Positions 12,499 through 21,289 of a stretch of 35,923 nucleotides of DNA are shown here, piece after piece. The notes beneath the pieces were generated by a model that worked only from the letters and a program-made list of their open reading frames with translations, made no database searches and was not told the DNA's origin. Both the position numbers and the translations under genes were made by a program. The stretch covers positions 1-35,923 of IMG/VR virus record IMGVR_UViG_3300032516_005718. One strand, given 5' to 3'. Position 1 is the first letter of the stretch. Each line of letters starts with the position of its first letter. The DNA is from a virus.

Positions 12499-12789
12499 TT
12501 AAGCGTTCGCGGTGACTTCGGCGGGAGGCTTTGACGTGATCTCGCCCGTCTCAAAGTTGACCTCAAAGTTGACGTACCCGTCATTCGTCAAATTATACTT
12601 GTCGTGAAGAAGCGCGTAGATCTGGCGCTTCTTGTTTGTATTGTCTTCTCGATCGGATTTGACTTGTTTGTATCGCGCTTGTAACTCTCGCTCTTCGGCT
12701 GTGACTCGCCGTTCTTGCTCGTAGATCGCGATAAGCTTCAACAGATCCATCTCATCAAGCTTCTGTGGTTTCGGTGTTTCTTCAGACAT
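12499..12789 (-). CDS. small coiled-coil protein, 96 aa
   Basis: The ATG at 12789 has GAGAGG upstream, so an open frame extending to 13026 inside the large upstream gene is not used. It begins MSEETPKPQKLDEMDLLKLI. The central part is a charged helix (YEQERRVTAEERELQARYK) and the C-terminus has a beta hairpin (YVNFEVNFETGEITSKPP). It might be a fibre-assembly chaperone, since such small acidic/basic coiled-coil proteins often follow fibre genes. That is inference only. Confidence 0.65.
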   Translation of the reverse strand: MSEETPKPQKLDEMDLLKLIAIYEQERRVTAEERELQARYKQVKSDREDNTNKKRQIYALLHDKYNLTNDGYVNFEVNFETGEITSKPPAEVTANA

Positions 12790-12800
12790 GTTTTCCTCTC

Positions 12801-15590
12801 TCATAAAGCGGAATAAAGTTTTGACGCGCGCCATTTGAATGATCGAAATCTTACTATGGGGGCCGTAAGAGCACCATCGAATCGAGTTTTGATTCTTAAG
12901 CTTGGCGTCGGAATCGAAACTGATTCTACTGCGGCGGGCATTGAATAACGAAGGACGCTGGCGTTTAGCGTGTCCATCAAAAATGTAACGCCCGCCGGAT
13001 TGATACAAATTCGATAGGTGTGCCAATTTGAATCGAGTGCATGCGCGAGCACATGTCGCGTGCCGGCGCCATTGACAAATGTCCAGTACGCCCCATCTAA
13101 GGCGATGTCCGCCGAGAAGACTATTTTCTCAGGAGTGGATGGATTGAGAATTTCAAAATCAAATCCCTTGCCGACCGCGGTCATATTCTCGAGCTTGAAA
13201 ACGAATTCGATAAAGCAACCCGCGCTCGTCGGATTCAAAAATACTTGAGAGCAAGATGGACCCCAAAGCAGCATAGTCGTGTCACCAGGGGCGTTATTGT
13301 TCGCCATAATCTTCAGAGTCATATCTGTATCAACTATTAGTACACCTCCAGGTATTCCATAATAACTTCTGAACCAGCGCCATACTGCCTCGCCCGGAAG
13401 AACAACGTCGCTAGGTATTTTATTAAGCGTCCAGTCATCATCCTGCCAAATGAATCCTTCTGACACTTCCCGTAAATCCTGCTCTGGGAAAACGCTCACG
13501 TCGGTGATGGCAATCGTCTCGGCGCCCGCTCCTGTTTTTTCGTAACGCCATGTGAATCTGTGAAATCCTGCCGGCAGTGGATCTGAAACATACATTCCGC
13601 CGCCATCGTTGCTTGTTGTGTCGGGCGTCGCAAAAACGGTTACGCCATCGATGAACAATTTCAATCTTCCAGAGCTTGAAGTCGTGCGGAACGAAAACAC
13701 TAGGCGTGAAGCGGAATTCAAAATGACTTTCAAACCGAGCGAACTGTTTTGACCGGAAGATTGCCCTGTGGGGCGACCGCACGTTGTATGCGAGCCGCTC
13801 GGATAAACGTTGTTCGATTGCGCTTCCCACGCGAGGTCGGTCAAGTAGTCACTCGAAGGCGATTCCCAAAGACCATTTATTGAGGGCGGCCAAGAAGCGA
13901 AACGCTCTCGACGAGGCAGAGCGAATTGTTGTTTCAACGTTGTGTCGGCCGCTTGTAGCGTCTGAAGATTCACAGCGGAGGTGCCGTATAACGGGTTGGC
14001 GACACCCCAAATTTGTTGGGGCGTCATAGCACCACCAACCGAATTGAGTTCACCCGTAAAAGCATTGATTTGCCACTTACTGTTGAGCGTTAACTTACCG
14101 ACCCCCACGCCGCCCGTTCCCTCTGCTTTGATATCAATTATTCCGGTTGATTGATTTGCCGTAAGTCTTAAATCTCGAGAGATACCGTCGGGGCTCCAAA
14201 TGACTAGGTCACCCTCATTCGATGACTTGGAGATTCCGACAACCTTCACATTTTGAGAGCGAACTTCCACATCCGGCCAGCCATCAATAAATGTCACCCA
14301 TCCCGAGTCGTCGACACCAAACGTTCCCTTCGTGTTCCCTGGTGTGGTGAGAGTAATTTCGGTGATCCCTGTGGCGCCAACATCGGTTGTGAATTTGACT
14401 GTGTTTGCTCTTGACTGCCAGTCAAATCGCATTTCGGTTGCAACGCCGAACGCCTCCGAGAGTTTCCAATTCGGCCAGTTAATGTTGACCGACCCGTTGA
14501 TTCCAAGATTGCTTGAGAGTTGTCCGACGCCATCGAAATGACCGAACTCGTCGACCTTGAAATACTTGACGCTCGTCGAGCTCTGAACCTCGAAGATGTT
14601 CACAGACTGTGCAGCATGCGCTTTTACAATGAGAGGGGTGACTGTGCCCGCGCCTGCCAAAAACATCACATCGCCCGTGAATGGAGTCGGGCTTGCCGCA
14701 TCGATTCGTTTCGCGGCCGTGAGCGTGCCGCCCGGTCCAAAAATAACATAGGGCGCACCAATCGGAGTGATATCCGCGCCGCCGACGCCGTCGACCATGA
14801 CGTCATAGTACCCGGCGCCGATGACGTTCATGATACTGCCTACCTGCCTGCGTAGCGTGCCCGGCGCGGTCGAGAGCGCTCCTGTGTCACTGACGAAGAG
14901 CGTATCACCAGCGACGCCCGCAGCGCCTGTGACGAGGGTGTTCGCAAGGCGCCCGACATAGCGAGCTCGACAGAGAGCGTTCAGCGCGGGCGTTCCTCCC
15001 CCAACGACTGCGCCCTCCATGACAAAAATGAGCTCATCGATTTTGCCGAGGGTCGTTGCATCGCAAAGCGTAAAATTCGGGACGGTCTCTTGGCCGGGTA
15101 AACCTGTTTTGATGACCGACCCGCCCGCCGCTCGGACGCACGTTCCCTTCGAGAGCCCCGTTGCGCCGGCGACTCCGACGATGATCGCGGGGTCTGCGAG
15201 CCAGGAATCCATCGCTCTCAAGAGCGCATTCATCGAGGTCGCCCAACCGTCGCTCGTGTCCGCTTGGGTCGTCTCGCCCGCCGCCGGAATGCGTTGTCGG
15301 CTTTTCACTTGCCGAATTCCGACGACGACAGAATCGCTTTGCTCGTCGGGCAACCCGAGATTGATCGTCACTTTGACGAGATAGGTTCCCTCTTTCTTCG
15401 GCGTGAAACTCGGATTTTGAATGATGAGAGAGCTCAACGCGTCGGCGGTTCCGGGCGGTTGATCGAGAATCGCCCACGAATAGGTGCTCTCACCGCCGAT
15501 GTTTTGGTTGTTGAGTTGCACGAGCGTATTGATCGTGACGTCATCGTTCGAGCCGATGATCCCGTTCACAAGAATTTTTGCTTGCGGCAT
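12801..15590 (-). CDS. large modular adhesin-like tail protein with PKD-like and lectin-like domains, 929 aa
   Basis: Begins MPQAKILVNGIIGSNDDVTI; the first ~95 residues look like a PKD/Ig fold (YSWAILDQPPGTADALSS, FTPKKEGTYLVKVTINLG). The middle (residues 130-600) is Gly/Ala/Thr rich with repeated short strands (GVFGVDDSG-like and SPDGISRDLRL segments), fitting a fibre shaft. Around residues 640-750 there is a carbohydrate-binding-like domain (KLFIDGVTVFATPD, GFHRFTWRYEK, AITDVSVFPE). The last ~200 residues look like a LamG/concanavalin A sandwich (FVFKLENM, SNWHTYRICINPAGVTFLMD, IVRFRSFKWRA). This architecture suggests a receptor-binding fibre recognising cell-surface glycans. Longest protein in the window. 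Confidence 0.7.
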   Translation of the reverse strand: MPQAKILVNGIIGSNDDVTINTLVQLNNQNIGGESTYSWAILDQPPGTADALSSLIIQNPSFTPKKEGTYLVKVTINLGLPDEQSDSVVVGIRQVKSRQRIPAAGETTQADTSDGWATSMNALLRAMDSWLADPAIIVGVAGATGLSKGTCVRAAGGSVIKTGLPGQETVPNFTLCDATTLGKIDELIFVMEGAVVGGGTPALNALCRARYVGRLANTLVTGAAGVAGDTLFVSDTGALSTAPGTLRRQVGSIMNVIGAGYYDVMVDGVGGADITPIGAPYVIFGPGGTLTAAKRIDAASPTPFTGDVMFLAGAGTVTPLIVKAHAAQSVNIFEVQSSTSVKYFKVDEFGHFDGVGQLSSNLGINGSVNINWPNWKLSEAFGVATEMRFDWQSRANTVKFTTDVGATGITEITLTTPGNTKGTFGVDDSGWVTFIDGWPDVEVRSQNVKVVGISKSSNEGDLVIWSPDGISRDLRLTANQSTGIIDIKAEGTGGVGVGKLTLNSKWQINAFTGELNSVGGAMTPQQIWGVANPLYGTSAVNLQTLQAADTTLKQQFALPRRERFASWPPSINGLWESPSSDYLTDLAWEAQSNNVYPSGSHTTCGRPTGQSSGQNSSLGLKVILNSASRLVFSFRTTSSSGRLKLFIDGVTVFATPDTTSNDGGGMYVSDPLPAGFHRFTWRYEKTGAGAETIAITDVSVFPEQDLREVSEGFIWQDDDWTLNKIPSDVVLPGEAVWRWFRSYYGIPGGVLIVDTDMTLKIMANNNAPGDTTMLLWGPSCSQVFLNPTSAGCFIEFVFKLENMTAVGKGFDFEILNPSTPEKIVFSADIALDGAYWTFVNGAGTRHVLAHALDSNWHTYRICINPAGVTFLMDTLNASVLRYSMPAAVESVSIPTPSLRIKTRFDGALTAPIVRFRSFKWRASKLYSAL

Positions 15591-15618
15591 AGAGACCCCC
15601 TAAGAGCCAATTCACCTC

Positions 15619-16779
15619 TTATAAATACCGCATCGGGCAACAAATCTCCCAGATCCAAGAGCCCGGCGAACCGGAAACATTGTAGCGGTCGCCTGTGAAC
15701 GTCACGTAAGGCTGACCGACATCGACATCGATGATTCCTGCGAGCGCCGATTTTTCGCCGGTCGTGATTCGAGCGACCGTTGCCTCTGACAGATTGGCAA
15801 GCGACGTTCCAGAATTCGGTTTCACCTGGCCGATGGGGTACGCGTAAATCTGCGCGGCCCCGAGCGTCCATGTCGGCGGGTTGTCGGCGACAGTCGCGGC
15901 CTCGCCGGCGAAAATATAGAACCGCATTTGTCCGCCGGAAGGAGCGAGTGATCGAGCGGCGAGTCGCACGCCGGCGGGAGCAACCGGGTAGTCGTAAAAC
16001 GTCACCGCATCGGGAGCGCCCGGCACCTGCAAAACCTTGAACGCGATCGAAGCCGCGTTGTCGGGCCAGAGTAGACGTCGACGATCCTGAACGTTGTTTT
16101 GATTGATGGCGGGTGAAGCGCCGCTCGAATAGACGATTGCCAATCGAGTGTAACCTGCCGTTGTCGCGGGCGGGAGCGCCGAGCCGATGGTCGCGGCGGT
16201 TCCCTTTTTCAAACTGATTCCTGCTGTGCTTGAGCTCGGCGAGGTGACCGTGCCGTATCGAGTCGAGTCAAGAACGTACGAGAGCGTTTTGAAAACCAAT
16301 TGAGGACTATAAATCTCCGCAACCGGGTCATAAAAATCTCGACTCGCAGAATCCTGCCGGCGAACGTCGAGTTTTACCTCGATGATATCGTAGCGCTCGT
16401 TCCCAGCACCCGGCGCAGGAATTGGAATCGTGAGCGCGGCGGGCATGTAGACCGGATAAAAATTCGCAAGGTCGAGAAGCCCCGCGACCGCATCGATTGG
16501 AGTTGCGCTTCCAAGAGCGCCAAAAATAAAGCCGAGCCCAGGCTGAATGAAAACATTCGCCGAGCCATTTGTAGTTACAAAAAAACTATCTCCGATAAAT
16601 CCTGAACGCGGTGTGAAAGATGAGACGCCCGCCTGATTGGCAAATTGAGAGTGCGGTAAGAAAAACCCACGCATGATTTCTTTAATCATCAGATCTACTT
16701 GTGAAAAATGCTGGTTGAGGTCACTTGAGAGCGGTCGTTCTTTTGGATTCAAAATTGTTCTGTCGAAAGCGTTGTTCAT
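15619..16779 (-). CDS. tail/baseplate structural protein, 386 aa
   Basis: Begins MNNAFDRTILNPKERPLSSD, with GAGAGGG upstream. The N-terminus (ERPLSSDLNQHFSQVDLMIK) looks like the attachment part of baseplate-linked proteins. Then come FIGDSFFVTTNGSANVFIQPG, a pattern seen in phage tail proteins carrying a coordinate-like beta domain, and NERYDIIEVKLDVRR, found in many baseplate-associated proteins with a long beta region. The C-terminal part ends SWIWEICCPMRYL. Probably a fibre-network or baseplate-periphery component that connects wedge and fibres. Confidence 0.6.
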   Translation of the reverse strand: MNNAFDRTILNPKERPLSSDLNQHFSQVDLMIKEIMRGFFLPHSQFANQAGVSSFTPRSGFIGDSFFVTTNGSANVFIQPGLGFIFGALGSATPIDAVAGLLDLANFYPVYMPAALTIPIPAPGAGNERYDIIEVKLDVRRQDSASRDFYDPVAEIYSPQLVFKTLSYVLDSTRYGTVTSPSSSTAGISLKKGTAATIGSALPPATTAGYTRLAIVYSSGASPAINQNNVQDRRRLLWPDNAASIAFKVLQVPGAPDAVTFYDYPVAPAGVRLAARSLAPSGGQMRFYIFAGEAATVADNPPTWTLGAAQIYAYPIGQVKPNSGTSLANLSEATVARITTGEKSALAGIIDVDVGQPYVTFTGDRYNVSGSPGSWIWEICCPMRYL

Positions 16780-16780
16780 T

Positions 16781-18028
16781 TTATTGCCCTCTCAATACGA
16801 TGGCCGCCGAAGACCCGGCCGCTTTTATTTGTTGAAGTGAATCATAAAGACTTTTGTACGCTGCGCGTCTTGGAGCATCATAACCGTCATAGCAGCCGAG
16901 TTGATAACCAGAACTTCCGACGTTGATCGGAATATCATAGGCGCTCAAGCCACGTTTTCCTTTGGTGATGCTGCTATAAAGGTCGTTCGCATTGATCGCG
17001 GTATCGTCAAAAATCATTCCCGAATCTGCTATTGGCTGCATGTTTTCGAGAACGATAATAACGCCGCCGCGATGGTCGACTTCATCGAGCCAGCGATTTC
17101 GGAATGGAATGTTATCGACATCGGGATCGTCATAGACAAAAAGATTGGGATCGAATGACGACCCTGCCGATACCTCGGCGGGCGCATCGTAACAAGTTTG
17201 GTATGCGGTATCCCAAGTCTCAATAAGCGTAAAACTCGAGTGAAAAGGTTCCATCGTTTGCTTCGCCAATCGACTGATGGCGTCAATACTAACAGTGTCA
17301 GGAAGCAAACTCACACGAGATCGATAATTTGGATCGGCGTCATTCTGGTTGCGCGCAATTCCTCGGTCGAGTCCGAGTTGGTCGAGCGCCGCATCTCGCC
17401 CGCCACTCGTGGGAAGAATCTGTCGAACCTCAAAAGTGAGATCGCCCATTTGTGGATCTTCGACAAGATCTTTGATTGTGTCGATATCGCCCTCGAGAGT
17501 AGTGCCATCCGCCGCGAGAGCCTCGCCTAAAACGTTGTACTCGTACCCGACTGCGACCGCCTCGATGTCGACCGTAAACGGTCCGATATCGCTCGCAAGA
17601 AAAGTCACATCGACGAGCGTTTTGAAATCGCGTCCCGTGCGGCTCGTGCTGACAATCGTTCCCGCCTTGATGACAACGTCAATTCCCTCTGCGTTGGGAG
17701 AGCCACGAGCGAAGAGCACCTCTCCGGTCGCCTTCACGCCGCCCTTGGCTGACGTGATGAGCGCGTCCGCTCCCAGTCGCGCGACCGCCTCCGACATCCT
17801 CGATGCAAGTTTCGCGTAGGCTTGAAGTACCTCGTAACCGGGTCCCGGATCTTTCAGAGCGGAAAGCCAATGATCGGGAAAGAGCCGGTCGAACATGTCG
17901 AGGATTTCTTGCTGTGTGAACGACGTGATGGGCGGCGGAAGTTCGGGAACGATTCCCGCCGAGGGAGCAATCAAGGGGCTCGCCGGAATCGTGCCACCAA
18001 CCAGCGTCCAACTGTACGGGGTCGGCAT
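16781..18028 (-). CDS. second baseplate J-like wedge protein, 415 aa
   Basis: The start overlaps the upstream stop (TAATG). After a helical start (QEILDMFDRLFPDHWLSALK) comes a beta domain at residues 98-170 that follows the J-family plan: GEVLFARG, DVVIKAGTIVSTSRTG, FTVDIEAVAVGYEYNVLG. Then GGRDAALDQLGLDRGIARN and DPNYRSRVSLLPDTVSIDAI match the J middle domain (D..YR.R....PD.v...AI). The C-terminus carries a less typical region. A separate canonical J-like gene lies at 21290-22498, so two J-like wedge proteins are present, as in T4-like baseplates built from gp6 and gp53 relatives. Confidence 0.65.
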   Translation of the reverse strand: MPTPYSWTLVGGTIPASPLIAPSAGIVPELPPPITSFTQQEILDMFDRLFPDHWLSALKDPGPGYEVLQAYAKLASRMSEAVARLGADALITSAKGGVKATGEVLFARGSPNAEGIDVVIKAGTIVSTSRTGRDFKTLVDVTFLASDIGPFTVDIEAVAVGYEYNVLGEALAADGTTLEGDIDTIKDLVEDPQMGDLTFEVRQILPTSGGRDAALDQLGLDRGIARNQNDADPNYRSRVSLLPDTVSIDAISRLAKQTMEPFHSSFTLIETWDTAYQTCYDAPAEVSAGSSFDPNLFVYDDPDVDNIPFRNRWLDEVDHRGGVIIVLENMQPIADSGMIFDDTAINANDLYSSITKGKRGLSAYDIPINVGSSGYQLGCYDGYDAPRRAAYKSLYDSLQQIKAAGSSAAIVLRGQ

Positions 18029-19164
18029 TAGAGATTCTCCGTCCCTTCTCGGTCAATCGCAAATGGCTGAATGGTCGGCGACTCGGGCCAGCCACCTGTT
18101 CTCAGAGCGCTGTAGCGAAACCCGTTTGCGATGCTCGCAATAGAATTGTAAGGGCCTCGATAATTCGGACCAAACGCGTACCCGTCGTGAATAATCTCTC
18201 GAATGCCAAGCGCTCTGAAATCGGCAATCAGAATGATGCGTGTGAAGAGTCCCGAATTGTCGGTCACGCTGAACTCAAGTGGCGTCGACGCGGTGATCGA
18301 GGTTCCCGGCGCGGGGCTAAAACTTCCGACAACAGGCGGCGTAGGAGTCGGCGGAGGTGTTGGGCCGCTCGTTCCCCACGGATTGATCACGAATGAATTG
18401 AGCACGCGGAGTTCAGCGTCCGCTCGGATCTGGTTGTTGGTTCGGACAACATTGCTGAATCGAATGTCGTCGAGAGCGCCATGGAATAAATTATCGGGCG
18501 GGTAGGGATCCTGTCCTCTGCCAAACAGACACCAATTCGCGTTGATGCCGCCGTCTGCATTCGTGAGCCCGGTAAAAATGCTCTTCAAGTTTCCGTCGAT
18601 GAAAATCTCAACTTGCGTTCCAGAGTTGCTTTTCCGAATCGCGACATGGTGCCAATTTGCATCGACCGGAACGCCAATTCCGACCGGCGTTTCAATCTCA
18701 ACTGAACTGCCTGTGTAATACCAAACACACCGAATTCGTCGAATGAGCGACGCCTCGACATTGGGGTAAAACGTGTCAGTGTTTTGTGAAATCACACTCA
18801 AAAAATCATTCGGCAAAAGTGAAACATCAAACAGAGTGTTATCGTCATCGGACAGCCAAGAGTGAGCGAGACTGATAATCGATTCGTAAGAGCCAGAACT
18901 TCCTGGTCTGCTGAATGGCTGAACGAAGAACTCAAGCGTCCAGTCGCCTCGAGCGGCCGCGCGTGCGGTCGCGTCTGCATTCGCTGACAGTGTTGCGGTA
19001 TTTCGATTGCTGCGAGCCGCGCCGAATCTTCCATAGATTAGTGAGAGCGGCACCGCCGATGGCGTGAGCGTATAGATTCCCGTCGCGTCGGCATAGGAAA
19101 CCGGCTTGAGCACTTCCTCGTCGAGGCGCCAAAGAGCAATGGTGTTTGCATCTAGTGAATGCAC
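18028..19164 (-). CDS. LamG/concanavalin-like protein with Pro-rich linker, 378 aa
   Basis: A GTG start (19164) follows AGGAGAACTT. Residues about 5-255 form a LamG-like sandwich: TIALWRLDEEV, DWTLEFFVQPFSRPG, DANWHHVAIRKSNSGTQVEI, IFIDGNLKSIF, then the hallmark GALDDIRFSNVVRTNNQ. A proline linker (PTPPPTPTPPVV) leads to a second beta domain (FSPAPGTSITASTPLEFSV, REIIHDGYAFGPNYRG, GGWPESPTIQPFAIDREG). LamG domains usually bind carbohydrates or other surface molecules, so this is a likely receptor-binding or stabilising component at the baseplate rim. Confidence 0.7.
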   Translation of the reverse strand: MHSLDANTIALWRLDEEVLKPVSYADATGIYTLTPSAVPLSLIYGRFGAARSNRNTATLSANADATARAAARGDWTLEFFVQPFSRPGSSGSYESIISLAHSWLSDDDNTLFDVSLLPNDFLSVISQNTDTFYPNVEASLIRRIRCVWYYTGSSVEIETPVGIGVPVDANWHHVAIRKSNSGTQVEIFIDGNLKSIFTGLTNADGGINANWCLFGRGQDPYPPDNLFHGALDDIRFSNVVRTNNQIRADAELRVLNSFVINPWGTSGPTPPPTPTPPVVGSFSPAPGTSITASTPLEFSVTDNSGLFTRIILIADFRALGIREIIHDGYAFGPNYRGPYNSIASIANGFRYSALRTGGWPESPTIQPFAIDREGTENL

Positions 19165-19172
19165 AAGTTCTC

Positions 19173-21281
19173 CTATACCTCTAGCGCAACGGGCCCAATT
19201 TCAAAGTTTCGAGAATCTCGCAATCGATTCTTGAGATACGGTGAGAAGCTAAAAAAGTATTCGCTGTTTCTGAATTCGTATCTCGACGGCCTCAGATTCT
19301 CAGGGTTGCTCAAAAAGTTGGCGGTCCATATTCCAAACAATTCACCAACAGTGTTATACGAGTTTAGCGCAGGGTTGTTCTGAGAAAGTTGCAGCCCCGA
19401 GATCACTCCTACGCTGCGCTTTCCGAATGAACCTGCCTTGTCTTTGCTGATGAGCGGCGACGCATGATATAAATCCGCTTCCCCCGAGAAGTAGAAACCG
19501 TTTTCCCCTCGCAAGGCGCAAAACATCTGGCAGTCATTTCCGACAACCGCGCCCGCGATATCCTGCCCGATAAGCACGCCCGCGCTATAGGAATGGCAGA
19601 CCGTATCGAGAACGATTTGATTCGAGGTCGGCACTTGCGTAATGCGGCAAACCTCGCCGCCGCCCGCTACGTAGGGTTGCCCTTTCGCTTGCGGCACCAC
19701 ACTTGCCGTCGGGTCGTAGATCTCAACGAAGTCGCCGGCGACAAGACTCGTGGTTTCTATCAGCGTGACAGTAACGTTTTTCCCATTCCCGAATCCTGAA
19801 CTAGCAGTGAGTTTTTCTGTCTTCATATACGAATTGTAAAATCCCGCGTAGGCCCAACGCTGAATCGAAGGGCCTGCATCGGGCAACCAATGCGAGACAA
19901 CAGAAATGAAATCCTTATTGCCGACTGCCTCGATATTTATCTCGATGCTCCGAGGCAGATAGAGCGCGCCCGCATAGGTTCTCAACCAAGTGAACGGCGT
20001 AACTCCCAGCGGTAAATCAAACTCGAGTTTTTGCCAGGTGTCGTTCGTCGCGTTCCACGTGGAAATCGCCGGCGACCAAAGATTGTTCTCGATATCGTAC
20101 GAGTGAAGAATCGAGGGAGCGCCATCAACATCGAGAAAGAGCCCAAAAATTGTTCCTCGATTTCCGACTGTCGGGTCGAGCCAGAGTCTTGCCAGCGTAT
20201 TCGACACGGGAAGGTTTGCGATCCCGGTCGGCGATGTGGTCCAAGTATCGGTTACAACGTCGTAGCGACTCCACGTTGCAAACCCAATTCCCTCGAGGAA
20301 CGAAGCATAGATTTCGTCGTGTGCATGTCCGCTTAGAGTTGCGGGCACGTACACCATTTGTGAATAGTTGACAGAGTTACTATCGGGGGGCCAACTCGAG
20401 ACGAAGGGCACAATCGCAAGCGACGTCCAGAGGCCGGTCGAGATCGTGTACTTTGCAAAGGGGCTTCCGTCTGTCCCGCTCGGCGTTTCGCCTTTCGCCA
20501 TGTAAATCGTATCCGCGCCATCCCATGCCCACGGACGATAATCGAATTGAAAATCTCCCCAAGGCGGGTCGGCAAGCGCAGAGGACCAAGAGTTATTTTG
20601 AACGTCGTACGAGTAAAACACAGAGTAAAGAGGATTCCATCTGTCTTTCACCATCACCCACAAATGCTCTGACCCGTCCGGTTTGTTTGTGAGAATCAAA
20701 AGATTGTTTGCGCCGAGGTCGGCAGTAGTCGGAGGTTGACAGATAGCTGTAATGTCACAGGTTGTGAAGTCGTAGAATAAGATGCCCGTCATCTCGCGAC
20801 AAATGAAATACACGCCGCGCCCATTGAAAGCCCACGAGCTCGCGGCGGGTGCGACGAAATCAGAAAAGAGATTCGGTTGTACAGAGTACTGTTCGCTTGC
20901 CGGGAGGAAGAGTCCGAGTTTTTGAAGATAGCGTCGAGTGCCCGCGCATGGACCAACAAAAATTCTTGGGCCGATGCGGCCGGTCTCTCCTTTGCCGGTA
21001 TGCGTTCCGGTGCTCCAACTTCGATAGATTCTGAAGACGATGTTTTCCTGATTGCCGATTGGGTTGCTGCCGGGCGCCTCATCGAAGACGTTCATCGTCA
21101 TGCGCACGTAGATCGTGGGGCGCGCGATGTCTTGGCCGGCGATTGAGTAAACCTTATCTGTCGCGGTGAGTGTGTCGACGAGAGTCCACCCGAGATCGTC
21201 TGTCCCGACTCCCTCGATCCACGCCGCGAGTTGCCCGAACAAATCGGTGGGTGACGTTGCGGTTGTGCGTAGTCTGCCCAT
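19173..21281 (-). CDS. kelch-type beta-propeller tail protein, 702 aa
   Basis: Begins MGRLRTTATSPTDLFGQLAA. Residues about 145-420 carry kelch-like repeats with the Y.....W signature: FYSYDVQNNSWSS, YTISTGLWTSL, SRYDVVTDTWTTS, HSYDIENNLWSP, NATNDTWQKLEF, separated by 45-70 residues, consistent with a six- or seven-bladed propeller. After it come Ig-like strands (VTVTLIETTSLVAGDFVEI) and a C-terminal region ending SPYLKNRLRDSRNFEIGPV. Kelch propellers mediate protein or glycan contacts. Sitting between the J-like and LamG genes, it is probably displayed on the baseplate. Unusual for a phage wedge cluster. Confidence 0.7.
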   Translation of the reverse strand: MGRLRTTATSPTDLFGQLAAWIEGVGTDDLGWTLVDTLTATDKVYSIAGQDIARPTIYVRMTMNVFDEAPGSNPIGNQENIVFRIYRSWSTGTHTGKGETGRIGPRIFVGPCAGTRRYLQKLGLFLPASEQYSVQPNLFSDFVAPAASSWAFNGRGVYFICREMTGILFYDFTTCDITAICQPPTTADLGANNLLILTNKPDGSEHLWVMVKDRWNPLYSVFYSYDVQNNSWSSALADPPWGDFQFDYRPWAWDGADTIYMAKGETPSGTDGSPFAKYTISTGLWTSLAIVPFVSSWPPDSNSVNYSQMVYVPATLSGHAHDEIYASFLEGIGFATWSRYDVVTDTWTTSPTGIANLPVSNTLARLWLDPTVGNRGTIFGLFLDVDGAPSILHSYDIENNLWSPAISTWNATNDTWQKLEFDLPLGVTPFTWLRTYAGALYLPRSIEINIEAVGNKDFISVVSHWLPDAGPSIQRWAYAGFYNSYMKTEKLTASSGFGNGKNVTVTLIETTSLVAGDFVEIYDPTASVVPQAKGQPYVAGGGEVCRITQVPTSNQIVLDTVCHSYSAGVLIGQDIAGAVVGNDCQMFCALRGENGFYFSGEADLYHASPLISKDKAGSFGKRSVGVISGLQLSQNNPALNSYNTVGELFGIWTANFLSNPENLRPSRYEFRNSEYFFSFSPYLKNRLRDSRNFEIGPVALEV

Positions 21282-21289
21282 GCTCTCCC

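Noticed and set aside
12499-13026. 175-residue version of the small coiled-coil protein
   Set aside because: The upstream part lies inside the 929-residue gene in another frame, and the ATG at 12789 follows GAGAGG.
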